This document shows, in pieces, positions 17,938 through 26,021 of a stretch of DNA of 64,000 nt. The notes beneath the pieces are model-generated. The model did no database searches. It had not been told where the DNA came from and saw only the letters and a list, made by a program, of their open reading frames with translations. Origin of the DNA: Streptomyces sp. NBC_00249. GTDB lineage: Bacteria > Actinomycetota > Actinomycetes > Streptomycetales > Streptomycetaceae. Location of the stretch: the NCBI RefSeq assembly GCF_026342355.1, contig NZ_JAPEMV010000002.1, positions 992,001-1,056,000 on the forward strand. The letters are read 5' to 3'. The position numbers and the translations under genes are program-made. The stretch's first letter is position 1. Every line of letters begins with the position of its first letter.

Positions 17938-19539
17938 ATGGACGCCGACGAGGGCATACGGAACACGCGGGAGAAGACGGACGGGCAGGCGGCGCCCGGG
18001 GACTGGGAGGAGCTGGTCGCCACCGCCCTGCTGGGCACCGCACGCCGGGGCGGCTCCCCGGAGGCACTGCTCGACGCGGCGGCCGTGCGGACCGTGCGCC
18101 GCCGCGCCGGGCTGCGGCCCGCCGAGGCAGCGCGGCGGCCGCAGCCGGCGCCGCGCGATCCGCGCCCGGCGCCGCCGGAGGCCGCCCGGCGGCGGCTCGC
18201 GCAGCTGCTGGCCGGCCGGACCGCGGCCGGCAGCGGCGGCGGCCGCCGGGGAGGGGCCCCGGATCTGACGGAGCTGCTCCCGCAATGGCTGGCGACGGCC
18301 GGGCGGTACGGCTACCGGGCGCCGTCCGCGCTGGTCCCGGCGCTGCTGGACGCCGCCCGGGCCCGGACCGACCTGCGCCCGCAGGCACTGGCCCTGGCCG
18401 GGGCGCGCGGGCTGTGGCTGGCCCGGCTGAATCCGGACTGGCGGTTCGCACTGCGGGGCGCGGCGGGCGGCGCGGGGGAACTGCCCGATCCGGCCGACGG
18501 GGCCGCGGTGGAACGACTGTGGGAGGAGGGGCTGTTCGCGGAACGGGTCGCGCTGCTGGGCGCCGTACGGGCCCACGACCCGGCGGCGGCGCTCCGGCTG
18601 CTGGGCACGACCTGGGCCACCGAGCGGGCCGAGGACCGGCTGATGTTCCTCGACTCCCTGCGGGCGGGGCTGTCCGCGTCGGACGAACCCTTCCTGGAGG
18701 CGGCCCTGGCCGACCGGAGCCGCAACGTCCGCTCGACGGCCGCCGAGCTGCTGTCCGCGCTGACCGGTTCGGCGCTGGCCGGGCGCATGGCGGAGCGGGC
18801 GCTGGCCTGCGTCGGCCCGGGGGTGGTGGACCCGCCGACGGAGTGCGACGCCGGAATGCTGCGCGACGGGGTGGTCAAACGGCCGCCGGCCGGGCGCGGC
18901 GAGCGGGCCTGGTGGCTGGGCCAGCTGGTGGAGGCGGCCCCGCTGTCCTGCTGGCGGGAGCGGTTCGGGGGGCTCGGCCCGGCGGAGATCGTGGCGCTGC
19001 CGGTGGCGGAGGGCTGGGCGGAGGAGCTGCACGCGGCGTGGTGCCGGGCGGCGGTGCGCCAGCGTGACGCGCGGTGGTCGAAGGCGCTGCTCGGTCCGGC
19101 GTCCGCGCCGCCCGCGGCGGGCCCGGGAACGGCCTCGCTGGCGGAGCGGGCCAAGCTGCTGGAGACCCTGCCCGAGGAGGAACGGGCCGAGTGGGTCGCG
19201 GAGTTCGTACGGGCGCACGGGCTGTCGGAGGCGTTCCAGCTGCTCGGCGTGTGCGTGGTCCCGTGGGCGGGGGCGCTGGGCCGGGCGGTGGTGGACGCGC
19301 TGGACGCGGCGCGTGAGGCGGGCAGTTACCCGTGGAGCTTCAGCGGGGTGATGGGGCTGGCGGAACGCTGCCTGGATCCGGCGGAGGCGGGGCGTCTGGA
19401 GGCCGCGGTGGCCGCCGCCGACGATCCTCCGGAGGGGTCGTCGGGGGCCGCCGCGTATTGGGCGGAGGCCTTTCAGCGGCTGGTGGCCACGCTTCGGCTC
19501 CGCGCGGCCATGCTCGAGGAGCTGGCGCCGGCCGTCTGA
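17938..19539 (+). CDS. DUF5691 family protein
   Basis: 533 residues, cytoplasmic, almost entirely helical and Ala/Leu/Arg-rich, with a HEAT-like feel (ALADRSRNVRSTAAELLSAL). I see no catalytic motif. DUF5691 proteins are encoded beside MoxR/DUF5682/vWA/SWIM genes, which is the basis of the name. The ribosome site GAGGGAGGGG lies 8-9 nt upstream. GTG 17935 directly before ATG 17938 is an equally possible start. The terminator-like hairpin just upstream suggests its own promoter or read-through control. Confidence 0.88.
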   Translation: MDADEGIRNTREKTDGQAAPGDWEELVATALLGTARRGGSPEALLDAAAVRTVRRRAGLRPAEAARRPQPAPRDPRPAPPEAARRRLAQLLAGRTAAGSGGGRRGGAPDLTELLPQWLATAGRYGYRAPSALVPALLDAARARTDLRPQALALAGARGLWLARLNPDWRFALRGAAGGAGELPDPADGAAVERLWEEGLFAERVALLGAVRAHDPAAALRLLGTTWATERAEDRLMFLDSLRAGLSASDEPFLEAALADRSRNVRSTAAELLSALTGSALAGRMAERALACVGPGVVDPPTECDAGMLRDGVVKRPPAGRGERAWWLGQLVEAAPLSCWRERFGGLGPAEIVALPVAEGWAEELHAAWCRAAVRQRDARWSKALLGPASAPPAAGPGTASLAERAKLLETLPEEERAEWVAEFVRAHGLSEAFQLLGVCVVPWAGALGRAVVDALDAAREAGSYPWSFSGVMGLAERCLDPAEAGRLEAAVAAADDPPEGSSGAAAYWAEAFQRLVATLRLRAAMLEELAPAV

Positions 19540-19644
19540 TCCCCTGCCCTGGCCGGGCGGAGCTCAGTACCCCGCTGCGCGGAGCTGCTCCCCGCCCCGC
19601 CCTTCCTCCGTTCCCGCCTCAGGCGCCGGCGCGGCTGGAAGGAC

Positions 19645-19691
19645 CTGGGGCTCCGCCCCAGACCCCGCGCCTCAAACGCCGGCGGGGCTGG
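19645..19691 (-). repeat. Single inverted copy of the intergenic repeat
   Basis: The reverse complement of the element found in tandem at 5027-5235: GGGGCTCCGCCCC, then CCGCGCCTCAAACGCCGGCG. It lies just downstream of the convergent ends of the DUF5691 gene and icmB, and probably also forms their terminator hairpin. Confidence 0.75.
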
Positions 19692-19706
19692 ATTTCGCCG
19701 GCGTGG

Positions 19707-20111
19707 TCAGGGCTGGCGGACGTGGGTGTTGACCCAGTCGACGATGGCGGTCGTCGTGGCGCCCGGGGTGAAGATCTCGGCGACGCCCTTGGCCTTCAGG
19801 GGGGCGATGTCGTCCTCCGGGATGATTCCGCCGCCGAAGACCTTGATGTCGGCCGCGTCGCGCTCCTCCAGGAGCTCGATGACGCGCGCGAACAGCGTGT
19901 TGTGCGCCCCCGAGAGGATCGAGAGGCCGATGGCGTCCGCGTCCTCCTGGATCGCGGTGTCCACGATCTGCTCGGGCGTCTGGTGGAGGCCGGTGTAGAT
20001 GACCTCCATGCCCGCGTCCCGCAGCGCACGGGCGATCACCTTGGCGCCGCGGTCGTGGCCGTCGAGACCCGGCTTGGCCACCACCACACGGATCGGACCG
20101 GTCACACCCAT
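19707..20111 (-). CDS. icmB: Cobalamin-binding small subunit of isobutyryl-CoA mutase (IcmB)
   Basis: 134 residues forming only a B12-binding Rossmann domain. The lower-ligand motif DxHxxG is present as [17 protein letters not shown] and [10 protein letters not shown] complete the cobalamin pocket. The length and lack of a TIM-barrel catalytic domain match IcmB, the small subunit that pairs with IcmA to interconvert isobutyryl-CoA and n-butyryl-CoA. No large subunit is encoded nearby, so the partner must be elsewhere. ATG 20111 has GGGAGGCAGTGCG upstream. A small subunit of another acyl-CoA mutase is possible, but less likely. Confidence 0.9.
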   Translation of the reverse strand: MGVTGPIRVVVAKPGLDGHDRGAKVIARALRDAGMEVIYTGLHQTPEQIVDTAIQEDADAIGLSILSGAHNTLFARVIELLEERDAADIKVFGGGIIPEDDIAPLKAKGVAEIFTPGATTTAIVDWVNTHVRQP

Positions 20112-20320
20112 CGCACTGCCTCCCGAGTGAACGAACGTTAAGTACAGCATCGCGCACCGCACCGTTTCACGGTCAACCACGAGGGGGAAATCACACGTGG
20201 GACGCCGTTGATTCACCATCGCCCAGCCGCCCCGTCACCGCGCCGACAGCCGCACGGCACGGTGGCGGGGCTGCGTCGGCAGTGCGGCCCCGCACCCAAG
20301 AGGTCCAGGGGAGGCCGTCG
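20112..20320. promoter_or_regulatory. Divergent promoter region of icmB and lipase gene
   Basis: 209 bp with an AT-richer patch at 20126-20150 (GAACGAACGTTAAGTACAG). The palindrome GAACGTTA-like core near 20131-20138 (AACGTT) lies in it. I see no second gene. Confidence 0.4.
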
Positions 20321-21160
20321 ATGGGGCTCACGCTCGTGCCGCAGCCCGTGTCCCGTTCGGGGGCCGCGCTGCGGGCCGCCGTCCTGGAGGCGGTGGTGCT
20401 CACCGGACACCTGCTCCTCTATCCCACCGGGATACGCGAGGAGCGTCCCACCGCCGCCCGGCACACCGGGCAGCTCCCGCCCGTGCTGCTGCTGCACGGG
20501 TTCACCGACAACCGGTCGGTCTTCGTCCTGCTGCGGCGCGCCCTCGGCGCGGGCGGCCGGCGGCGCGTGGAGACGTACAACTACTCGCCCTTCACCCGCG
20601 ACCTGCGGGTCACCGCCCGCCACCTGGCCCGCCGCGTCGAGGAGCTGTGCGAGCGCAGCGGGCAGGACCGGGTGGACCTCGTCGGCCACAGCCTGGGCGG
20701 GCTCGTCGCCCGGTACTACGTCCAGCGGCTCGGCGGCGCCGCGCGCGTGCGGACGCTGGTCACCCTCGGCACCCCGCACTCCGGCACCCGGGCCGCCCCC
20801 TTCATGGACGCGCACCCCCTGGTCCGGCAGATGCGGCCGGACTCCGAGGTGATGGCCGAGCTCCGCGCGCCCGCGCCCGGCTGCCGCACCCGCTGCGTGG
20901 CGTTCTGGAGCGAGTTCGACGCACTGATGGCCCCGACGGGGACGGCCCGTATCGAGCATCCGGACCTCGACGTGACGAACGTGCAGGTCACCGGTATCGG
21001 CCACCTCGCCCTCCCGGTGCACCCCGCCGTCATCACGGCTGTCCGCCGCACCCTGGACGGCCCCCTCGCCGACGCCGCGACCACCGCGCAGGCTTCCCCG
21101 CACCCTGCCGGAAGCACCGAAAACGGAACCGGAACCGAGGGCCGGAGCCTGGTCGTCTGA
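20321..21160 (+). CDS. Alpha/beta hydrolase (lipase/esterase of the LipA/EstA triacylglycerol type)
   Basis: 279 residues. The oxyanion segment VLLLHGFTDN (about 56-65) and the nucleophile elbow VGHSLGGLVARYY (Ser near 125) are clear. The catalytic histidine is probably in GIGHLALPVHP. A hydrophobic stretch near residues 15-35 may be an uncleaved anchor or export signal. Homologues are annotated as secreted lipases. ATG 20321 has the strong site AGGGGAGG 8 nt upstream. Substrate unknown. Its position opposite icmB may be coincidence or may reflect fatty-acyl turnover. Confidence 0.88.
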   Translation: MGLTLVPQPVSRSGAALRAAVLEAVVLTGHLLLYPTGIREERPTAARHTGQLPPVLLLHGFTDNRSVFVLLRRALGAGGRRRVETYNYSPFTRDLRVTARHLARRVEELCERSGQDRVDLVGHSLGGLVARYYVQRLGGAARVRTLVTLGTPHSGTRAAPFMDAHPLVRQMRPDSEVMAELRAPAPGCRTRCVAFWSEFDALMAPTGTARIEHPDLDVTNVQVTGIGHLALPVHPAVITAVRRTLDGPLADAATTAQASPHPAGSTENGTGTEGRSLVV

Positions 21161-21301
21161 GGCACCGGGGCGACGCGTGCGCCCTACCTCATCCATGACA
21201 TCGGATCGAACGAATTTCGAACTCAAGGCCAAGGCTCGGTGTTCCGGCGACCGAAAGGCGGCCGAATGCCCGGTTCCCGCAAGTCCGAAACCCTCAGAAG
21301 A

Positions 21302-21331
21302 TTGTCGTTGCCAGTAACCGCCGGGTACAGT
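21302..21331 (+). promoter_or_regulatory. Probable promoter of the M23 peptidase gene
   Basis: TTGTCG (21302-21307), 18-bp spacer, TACAGT (21326-21331), giving a leader of about 73 nt before GTG 21411. The rest of the 21161-21410 gap shows nothing else I can name. Confidence 0.45.
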
Positions 21332-21410
21332 CACGCCACTGCTCTCCTCCGGTGAACCTCGAGTTCCCCGGCCACCCAGGCCCCACACTGCCGAGGCGAA
21401 AGAGAAGTTG

Positions 21411-22865
21411 GTGAACGACCGCCCGACGTCGGGCCAGTACCCCGATATGGGGTACGACGGCCTTTCCACCACCACTTTCGCTGGTGACCAGTCCTACGTT
21501 TCCTACGAAACGCAGGGCCAGGGCTATCAGTACGTCACGGACTACGCCGCTTCCGGCAGTTACGACCCCTACGGTTCGTACCAGTCCACCGGCACGTACG
21601 ACACCACCGCGTGGACCGCGCAGGAGACCTACCTCTCCACCGTCCCGAGCCAGAGCCTCCCCGCGGACGGCACCGGTTCCTGGGACTCGAGCGCCTGGAA
21701 CACGCAGGGCACCGACTTCCAGCCGACCTCCTTCGGGTACGAGTCCACGGGCGCCGAGCAGACCGGCCACTGGACCCTCCCCGGCTACGGGCAGGACACC
21801 GGCACCTACGACGCCACCGCCTGGAACGGCGGCCTGACGACGGACCAGCCCGAGCAACCGGAACAGCTGGAACAACCGGACCAGGCGTACGCGTACGAGG
21901 CCACGACCCTCGTCCCGGTCACCGTCGACGAGGACGGGACGGAGCCGGCCGGGGACACGTTCGACGACGAGTTCGCGGACGGCGTGCACCACATGCTCAC
22001 GCAGACCATGCCCGTGACACCCGCCGACTCCGGCTCCGAGCCCCGCCCGGAGCCCCGCTCCGCGCGCCGGGCCGGCGGCAAGAACGCCACCGCGAAGAAC
22101 GCCTCGGCCAAGAACACCGCCGGCAGCCGGCGCCGCAGCCCCGCCAAGCGTTCCGCCCTGCTGACCGTCGCCGTTCCTTCCGTCTGCGTGATGGGCGTCG
22201 CGGGAGTCGCCGCCGCCTCCGTCGGCGGACTCACCGGCGCCGAGAAGCCCGCCGACGAGCCGACCACGATGGCCGCCGCCGACCCGGCCTCGGTGAAGCC
22301 GGTCGCCGCGAACAACAAGCTCGACACCCAGCTGGCCGCGCTCAGCGCCGACGCCGGGGACTTCGCGGACCGCGCGAGCCGCACCCAGGAACGCATCGAC
22401 CTCCGCACGCGCCAGGAGGAAGAGAAGAAGAAGCGGGCCGAGGAGGCCGCGGCCAAGGAGGCCGCCCGCCCCAAGTTCGCCGTCCCCGTCGCCCAGCGCG
22501 GGCTCAGCGCCTCGTTCGGCCAGGGCGGCGGCATGTGGATGTCCGTCCACACCGGCATCGACTTCCCGGTCTCCTACGGAACCCCGGTCATGGCCGCCAC
22601 CGACGGCACCGTGCGCACCCAGTGGAACAGCGCCTACGGGAACATGGCCATCGTGACCTCGCCCGAGGGCACCGAGACCTGGTACTGCCACCTCAGCAGC
22701 ACCAAGATCCGGTCCGGCAAGGTCAAGGCCGGTGAGGTCATCGCCTACTCCGGCAACTCCGGCAACTCCACCGGCCCGCACCTCCACTTCGAGGTGCGGC
22801 CGGGCTCCGGTTCCCCGATCGACCCCCAGGCGTGGCTGGGCAGCCACGGCCTGGACGCGTCGTAG
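21411..22865 (+). CDS. M23 (LytM) peptidase with Tyr/Thr/Ser-rich N-terminus and membrane anchor
   Basis: 484 residues. About 190 residues of acidic, Tyr/Thr/Gln-rich disordered sequence contain three copies of a G-[TS]-[YW]-D-x-[ST]-A-W motif. A Lys/Arg-rich stop and one membrane helix follow (LLTVAVPSVCVMGVAGVAAA, about 245-268), then a coiled coil (about 305-350) and a C-terminal LytM domain. Zinc ligands are visible: HTGIDF (HxxxD) and HLHFEV (HxH), plus the catalytic-loop histidine in YCHLSS. It should cut or reshape peptidoglycan outside the membrane, with the N-terminus in the cytoplasm. GTG 21411 is preferred to the adjacent TTG. Confidence 0.9.
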   Translation: MNDRPTSGQYPDMGYDGLSTTTFAGDQSYVSYETQGQGYQYVTDYAASGSYDPYGSYQSTGTYDTTAWTAQETYLSTVPSQSLPADGTGSWDSSAWNTQGTDFQPTSFGYESTGAEQTGHWTLPGYGQDTGTYDATAWNGGLTTDQPEQPEQLEQPDQAYAYEATTLVPVTVDEDGTEPAGDTFDDEFADGVHHMLTQTMPVTPADSGSEPRPEPRSARRAGGKNATAKNASAKNTAGSRRRSPAKRSALLTVAVPSVCVMGVAGVAAASVGGLTGAEKPADEPTTMAAADPASVKPVAANNKLDTQLAALSADAGDFADRASRTQERIDLRTRQEEEKKKRAEEAAAKEAARPKFAVPVAQRGLSASFGQGGGMWMSVHTGIDFPVSYGTPVMAATDGTVRTQWNSAYGNMAIVTSPEGTETWYCHLSSTKIRSGKVKAGEVIAYSGNSGNSTGPHLHFEVRPGSGSPIDPQAWLGSHGLDAS

Positions 22866-22920
22866 GCCAACGGCCTCCCGCTAGGGCCCTTCCGCCAAGG
22901 CCTTCCGTTACGGCCTTCCG

Positions 22921-25461
22921 TTACAGCTTCTGCACGGGCGCGTAGCGCAGCAGCAGCCGCTTCGGCTTGTCGTCCCCGAAGTCGATGGTGGCCTGCGCGT
23001 CCGCGCCGGCGCCCCGGACCTCCATGACGGTGCCCAGCCCGAACTGGTCGTGCGTGACACGGTCCCCGACGGTCAGGGCGATGACCGGCTTGTCGGCCGC
23101 CCGGCGCGTGGCGAAGCCGGAGGGCCCGGACTTCGTACGGGACGAGGACAGGAAGGCTTCGGGCGAGGTCCCGAACGAGGACTTGCCCGAGCCGCCGCCC
23201 GAGGACGACCCGTAGCCCGAAGAGCCGTAGCCCGAGCCGCGCACCGGTCCCGCCGGCTTCTGCGCCGCGCCGGTGCGCTTCCACTGGAGGTACTCGGCCG
23301 GGATCTCCTCGAGGAACCGCGACGGCGGGTTGTACGAGGGGGTGCCCCAGGCGCTGCGCATCGAGGACCGGGTCAGGTACAGCCGCTCGCGCGCCCGCGT
23401 GATGCCGACGTAGGCGAGGCGGCGCTCCTCCTCCAGTTCCTTGGTCTGGCCCAGCGCGCGCATGTGCGGGAAGACCCCGTCCTCCATGCCCGTCAGGAAG
23501 ACCACCGGGAACTCCAGGCCCTTGGCGGTGTGCAGGGTCATCAGCGTGATGACCCCGGAGCCGTCCTCGTCCTCGTCGGGGATCTGGTCGGAGTCGGCGA
23601 CGAGCGCGACCTGTTCCAGGAACTCCGCGAGGGTGCCCGGGCCGGGGGCCGGGGTGCCGTTCTCGGCGGCCTCGGCGGTCGCGGCCTCCCGGGCCTGCTC
23701 GAACTCGAGGGCCACGGCGGCGAGTTCCTGGAGGTTCTCGATGCGCGTCTCGTCCTGCGGGTCGGTGGAGGCCTGGAGCTCGGCGAGGTAGCCCGTACGC
23801 TCCAGCACCGCCTCCAGCACGACGGCCGGACCGGCGCCGGAGTCGACGATCGTGCGGAGCTCCTCCATCAGGACGTTGAAGCGCTTCACGGCGTTCGTCG
23901 AACGGGCGGCCATGCCGAAGGCCTCGTCCACGCGGCGCAGGGCCTGCGGGAAGGTGATCTTCTCGCGCATCGCGAGGGCGTCGATCATCGCTTCGGCGCG
24001 CTCACCGATGCCGCGCTTGGGCACGTTCAGGATGCGTCGGAGCGGGACGTTGTCCTCGGGGTTCGCGAGGACGCGCAGGTACGCGAGGACGTCGCGGACC
24101 TCCTTGCGCTCGTAGAAGCGGACGCCGCCGACGACCTTGTAGGGCAGTCCGACGCGGATGAAGATCTCTTCGAACACTCGGGACTGGGCGTTGGTCCGGT
24201 AGAAGATCGCGACGTCGCCGGCCTTGGCGTCGCCCGCGTCCGTCAGCCGGTCGATCTCGTCGGCGACGAACTGGGCCTCGTCGTGCTCGGTGTCCGCGAC
24301 GTAGCCGGTGATGACGGCGCCGCTGCCGGCCTCGGTCCACAGGTTCTTGGCGCGGCGGTTCTCGTTGCGCTCGATGACCGCGTTGGCGGCGGAGAGGATC
24401 GTCTGCGTGGAGCGGTAGTTCTGCTCCAGCAGGATCGTCTTCGCGTCCTTGTAGTCCTCCTCGAACTGGAGGATGTTGCGGATGGTGGCGCCGCGGAAGG
24501 CGTAGATCGACTGGTCGGCGTCACCCACCACGCACAGCTCGGCGGGCGGCAGGTCCGGGTAGCCGGGGCCGACCAGCTCGCGCACGAGCGTGTACTGGGC
24601 GTGGTTGGTGTCCTGGTACTCGTCGACCAGCACGTGCCGGAAGCGGCGCCGGTAGTGCTCGGCGACCTCCGGGAAGGCCTGGAGCAGGTGGACGGTGGTC
24701 ATGATGATGTCGTCGAAGTCGAGGGCGTTGGCCTCGCGCAGCCGCCCCTGGTACATCGCGTACGCCTGGGCGAGGGTCTTCTCGAAGCCGTCGGCGGCCT
24801 GTCCCGCGAAGGCGTCCTCGTCGATGAGCTCGTTCTTGAGGTTCGAGATCTTGGCGTTGAAGGCCTTCGGCGGGAACTTCTTCGGGTCGAGGTCCAGGTC
24901 GCGGCAGACGAGCGCCATGAGGCGCTTCGAGTCGGCCGCGTCGTAGATCGAGAAGGAGGAGGTGAAGCCGAGGCGCTTGGACTCGCGGCGCAGGATGCGG
25001 ACGCACGCGCTGTGGAAGGTGGACACCCACATGGCGTTCGCGCGGGGGCCGACGAGGCTCTCGACGCGCTCCTTCATCTCACCGGCGGCCTTGTTGGTGA
25101 AGGTGATCGCGAGGATCTGGCCGGGGTGGACGTGACGCGCGGACAGCAGGTGGCCGATGCGGTGGGTGAGCACCCGGGTCTTGCCGGAGCCGGCGCCGGC
25201 CACGATGAGCAGCGGGGAGCCGGCGTGGACCACGGCGGCGGCCTGCTGCTCGTTCAGCCCGTCCAGGAGCGTCGCCGGGTCGATGACGGGGCGGGGGGCG
25301 CCGTCACGGTAGTAGGCGTCCCCGCTCATGGGTACGTCGAAGTGGCCCCCGAAGAGGTCGTCCGCGCCCGGCTCGGGGGCGGCGTGTTCCTCGGGCGGCG
25401 GGGGGACCTCGTCGGAGGGGCTGAGGTCGGCCAGGAAACTGTCGTCAAAGAGGCTGCTCAT
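22921..25461 (-). CDS. pcrA: ATP-dependent DNA helicase PcrA/UvrD
   Basis: Superfamily 1A 3'-5' helicase of 846 residues, acting in repair, recombination-intermediate removal and RNA polymerase backtracking. Motif I is AGAGSGKTRVLTHR, followed by ITFTNKAAGEMK (Ia), VDEYQDTN (II), GDADQSIYAFRGA (III), QNYRST (IV) and HTAKGLEF (V). The C-terminus after about residue 790 (VGDRVTHDQFGLGTVMEV) is the Tudor-like RNA-polymerase-binding module of PcrA. About 50 acidic residues precede the core. The ATG at 25461 lies 9 nt after a -10 sequence of a damage-type promoter. Confidence 0.96.
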   Translation of the reverse strand: MSSLFDDSFLADLSPSDEVPPPPEEHAAPEPGADDLFGGHFDVPMSGDAYYRDGAPRPVIDPATLLDGLNEQQAAAVVHAGSPLLIVAGAGSGKTRVLTHRIGHLLSARHVHPGQILAITFTNKAAGEMKERVESLVGPRANAMWVSTFHSACVRILRRESKRLGFTSSFSIYDAADSKRLMALVCRDLDLDPKKFPPKAFNAKISNLKNELIDEDAFAGQAADGFEKTLAQAYAMYQGRLREANALDFDDIIMTTVHLLQAFPEVAEHYRRRFRHVLVDEYQDTNHAQYTLVRELVGPGYPDLPPAELCVVGDADQSIYAFRGATIRNILQFEEDYKDAKTILLEQNYRSTQTILSAANAVIERNENRRAKNLWTEAGSGAVITGYVADTEHDEAQFVADEIDRLTDAGDAKAGDVAIFYRTNAQSRVFEEIFIRVGLPYKVVGGVRFYERKEVRDVLAYLRVLANPEDNVPLRRILNVPKRGIGERAEAMIDALAMREKITFPQALRRVDEAFGMAARSTNAVKRFNVLMEELRTIVDSGAGPAVVLEAVLERTGYLAELQASTDPQDETRIENLQELAAVALEFEQAREAATAEAAENGTPAPGPGTLAEFLEQVALVADSDQIPDEDEDGSGVITLMTLHTAKGLEFPVVFLTGMEDGVFPHMRALGQTKELEEERRLAYVGITRARERLYLTRSSMRSAWGTPSYNPPSRFLEEIPAEYLQWKRTGAAQKPAGPVRGSGYGSSGYGSSSGGGSGKSSFGTSPEAFLSSSRTKSGPSGFATRRAADKPVIALTVGDRVTHDQFGLGTVMEVRGAGADAQATIDFGDDKPKRLLLRYAPVQKL

Positions 25462-25470
25462 CGCCTTCCG

Positions 25471-25493
25471 AGTCTAGAGGGCGGGACCGACAG
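25471..25493 (-). promoter_or_regulatory. Candidate DNA-damage-type promoter of pcrA
   Basis: On the minus strand CTGTCGGTC (25493-25485), 8 nt, then TAGACT (25476-25471) follows the layout TTGTCRGTG-N8-TAnnnT, with two mismatches at the ends of the 9-mer. The transcript would start about 3 nt before the ATG. The motif overlaps an 11-bp inverted repeat (25479-25489 with 25495-25505). Confidence 0.55.
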
Positions 25494-25533
25494 CCGGTCC
25501 CGCCCCCGGAAAATCGGGCTGAGGGGCGGCCCG

Positions 25534-25539
25534 TACGCT
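25534..25539 (+). promoter_or_regulatory. -10 element of a probable leaderless gene
   Basis: TACGCT ends 7 nt before the ATG at 25547, the spacing expected for a leaderless transcript, and there is no ribosome site. The -35 is not obvious. Confidence 0.4.
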
Positions 25540-25546
25540 CGACCGC

Positions 25547-25903
25547 ATGACCGTTCTCACCAATGTCTTCGTCGGCCTGCACATCATCGGCATAGCCTCC
25601 CTCCTCGGCGGCTTCCTGACCCAGATGAAGGCGATGGGCGCGGGCACCGCCCGCTTCGTGCCCGCGATGCTGCACGGCGCGCTCACCATGCTCGTCACCG
25701 GGGTCCTGCTGGTCGGCTTCCGTGAGATGGGCGACGGCGCCCCGCTGAACCACGTCAAGATCGGTGTGAAGCTGGCGGTCCTCTTCGTGGTCCTCGCCCT
25801 CGTCTACGTCAAGCGCGACGAGGAGCGCGTCGACAAGGCCCTCTTCGGCGCGGTCGGAGGACTGACCGTGATCAATATCTTTATCGCCGTCCTCTGGCAC
25901 TGA
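25547..25903 (+). CDS. Small integral membrane protein, four predicted helices
   Basis: 118 residues, almost all hydrophobic. Helices lie at about 3-27 (FVGLHIIGIASLLGGFLTQM), 38-60, 73-92 and 98-117, and a short charged loop (KRDEERVDK) precedes the last. The His in the first helix and the small size recall cytochrome- or CopD-like integral proteins, but I see no conserved ligand set. Unknown function. Divergent from pcrA across an 85-bp gap that holds the inverted repeat described with the pcrA promoter. Probably leaderless. Confidence 0.82.
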   Translation: MTVLTNVFVGLHIIGIASLLGGFLTQMKAMGAGTARFVPAMLHGALTMLVTGVLLVGFREMGDGAPLNHVKIGVKLAVLFVVLALVYVKRDEERVDKALFGAVGGLTVINIFIAVLWH

Positions 25904-26021
25904 GCGGTCGGCTCCGGTCATCACCGGTCGGACAAGAGCAGTTCGGGCCAACTCGACATCCTCCCGTTACCTTCAGGTTTAGCGTCCTCCCCCAAGACCG
26001 ACGGAAGGACGTGAGGCCCCC

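Noticed and set aside
22866..22920. Direct repeat GGCCTTCCGTTAC between the M23 and pcrA genes considered as a terminator or regulatory element
   Set aside because: It is two or three copies of a 14-bp direct repeat without hairpin potential; no function can be argued from it.
25904..26021. c-di-AMP (ydaO-type) riboswitch in the leader of the NlpC/P60 gene
   Set aside because: Such riboswitches precede many Streptomyces wall hydrolase genes, but the leader here is only 118 bp and I do not see the conserved cores.
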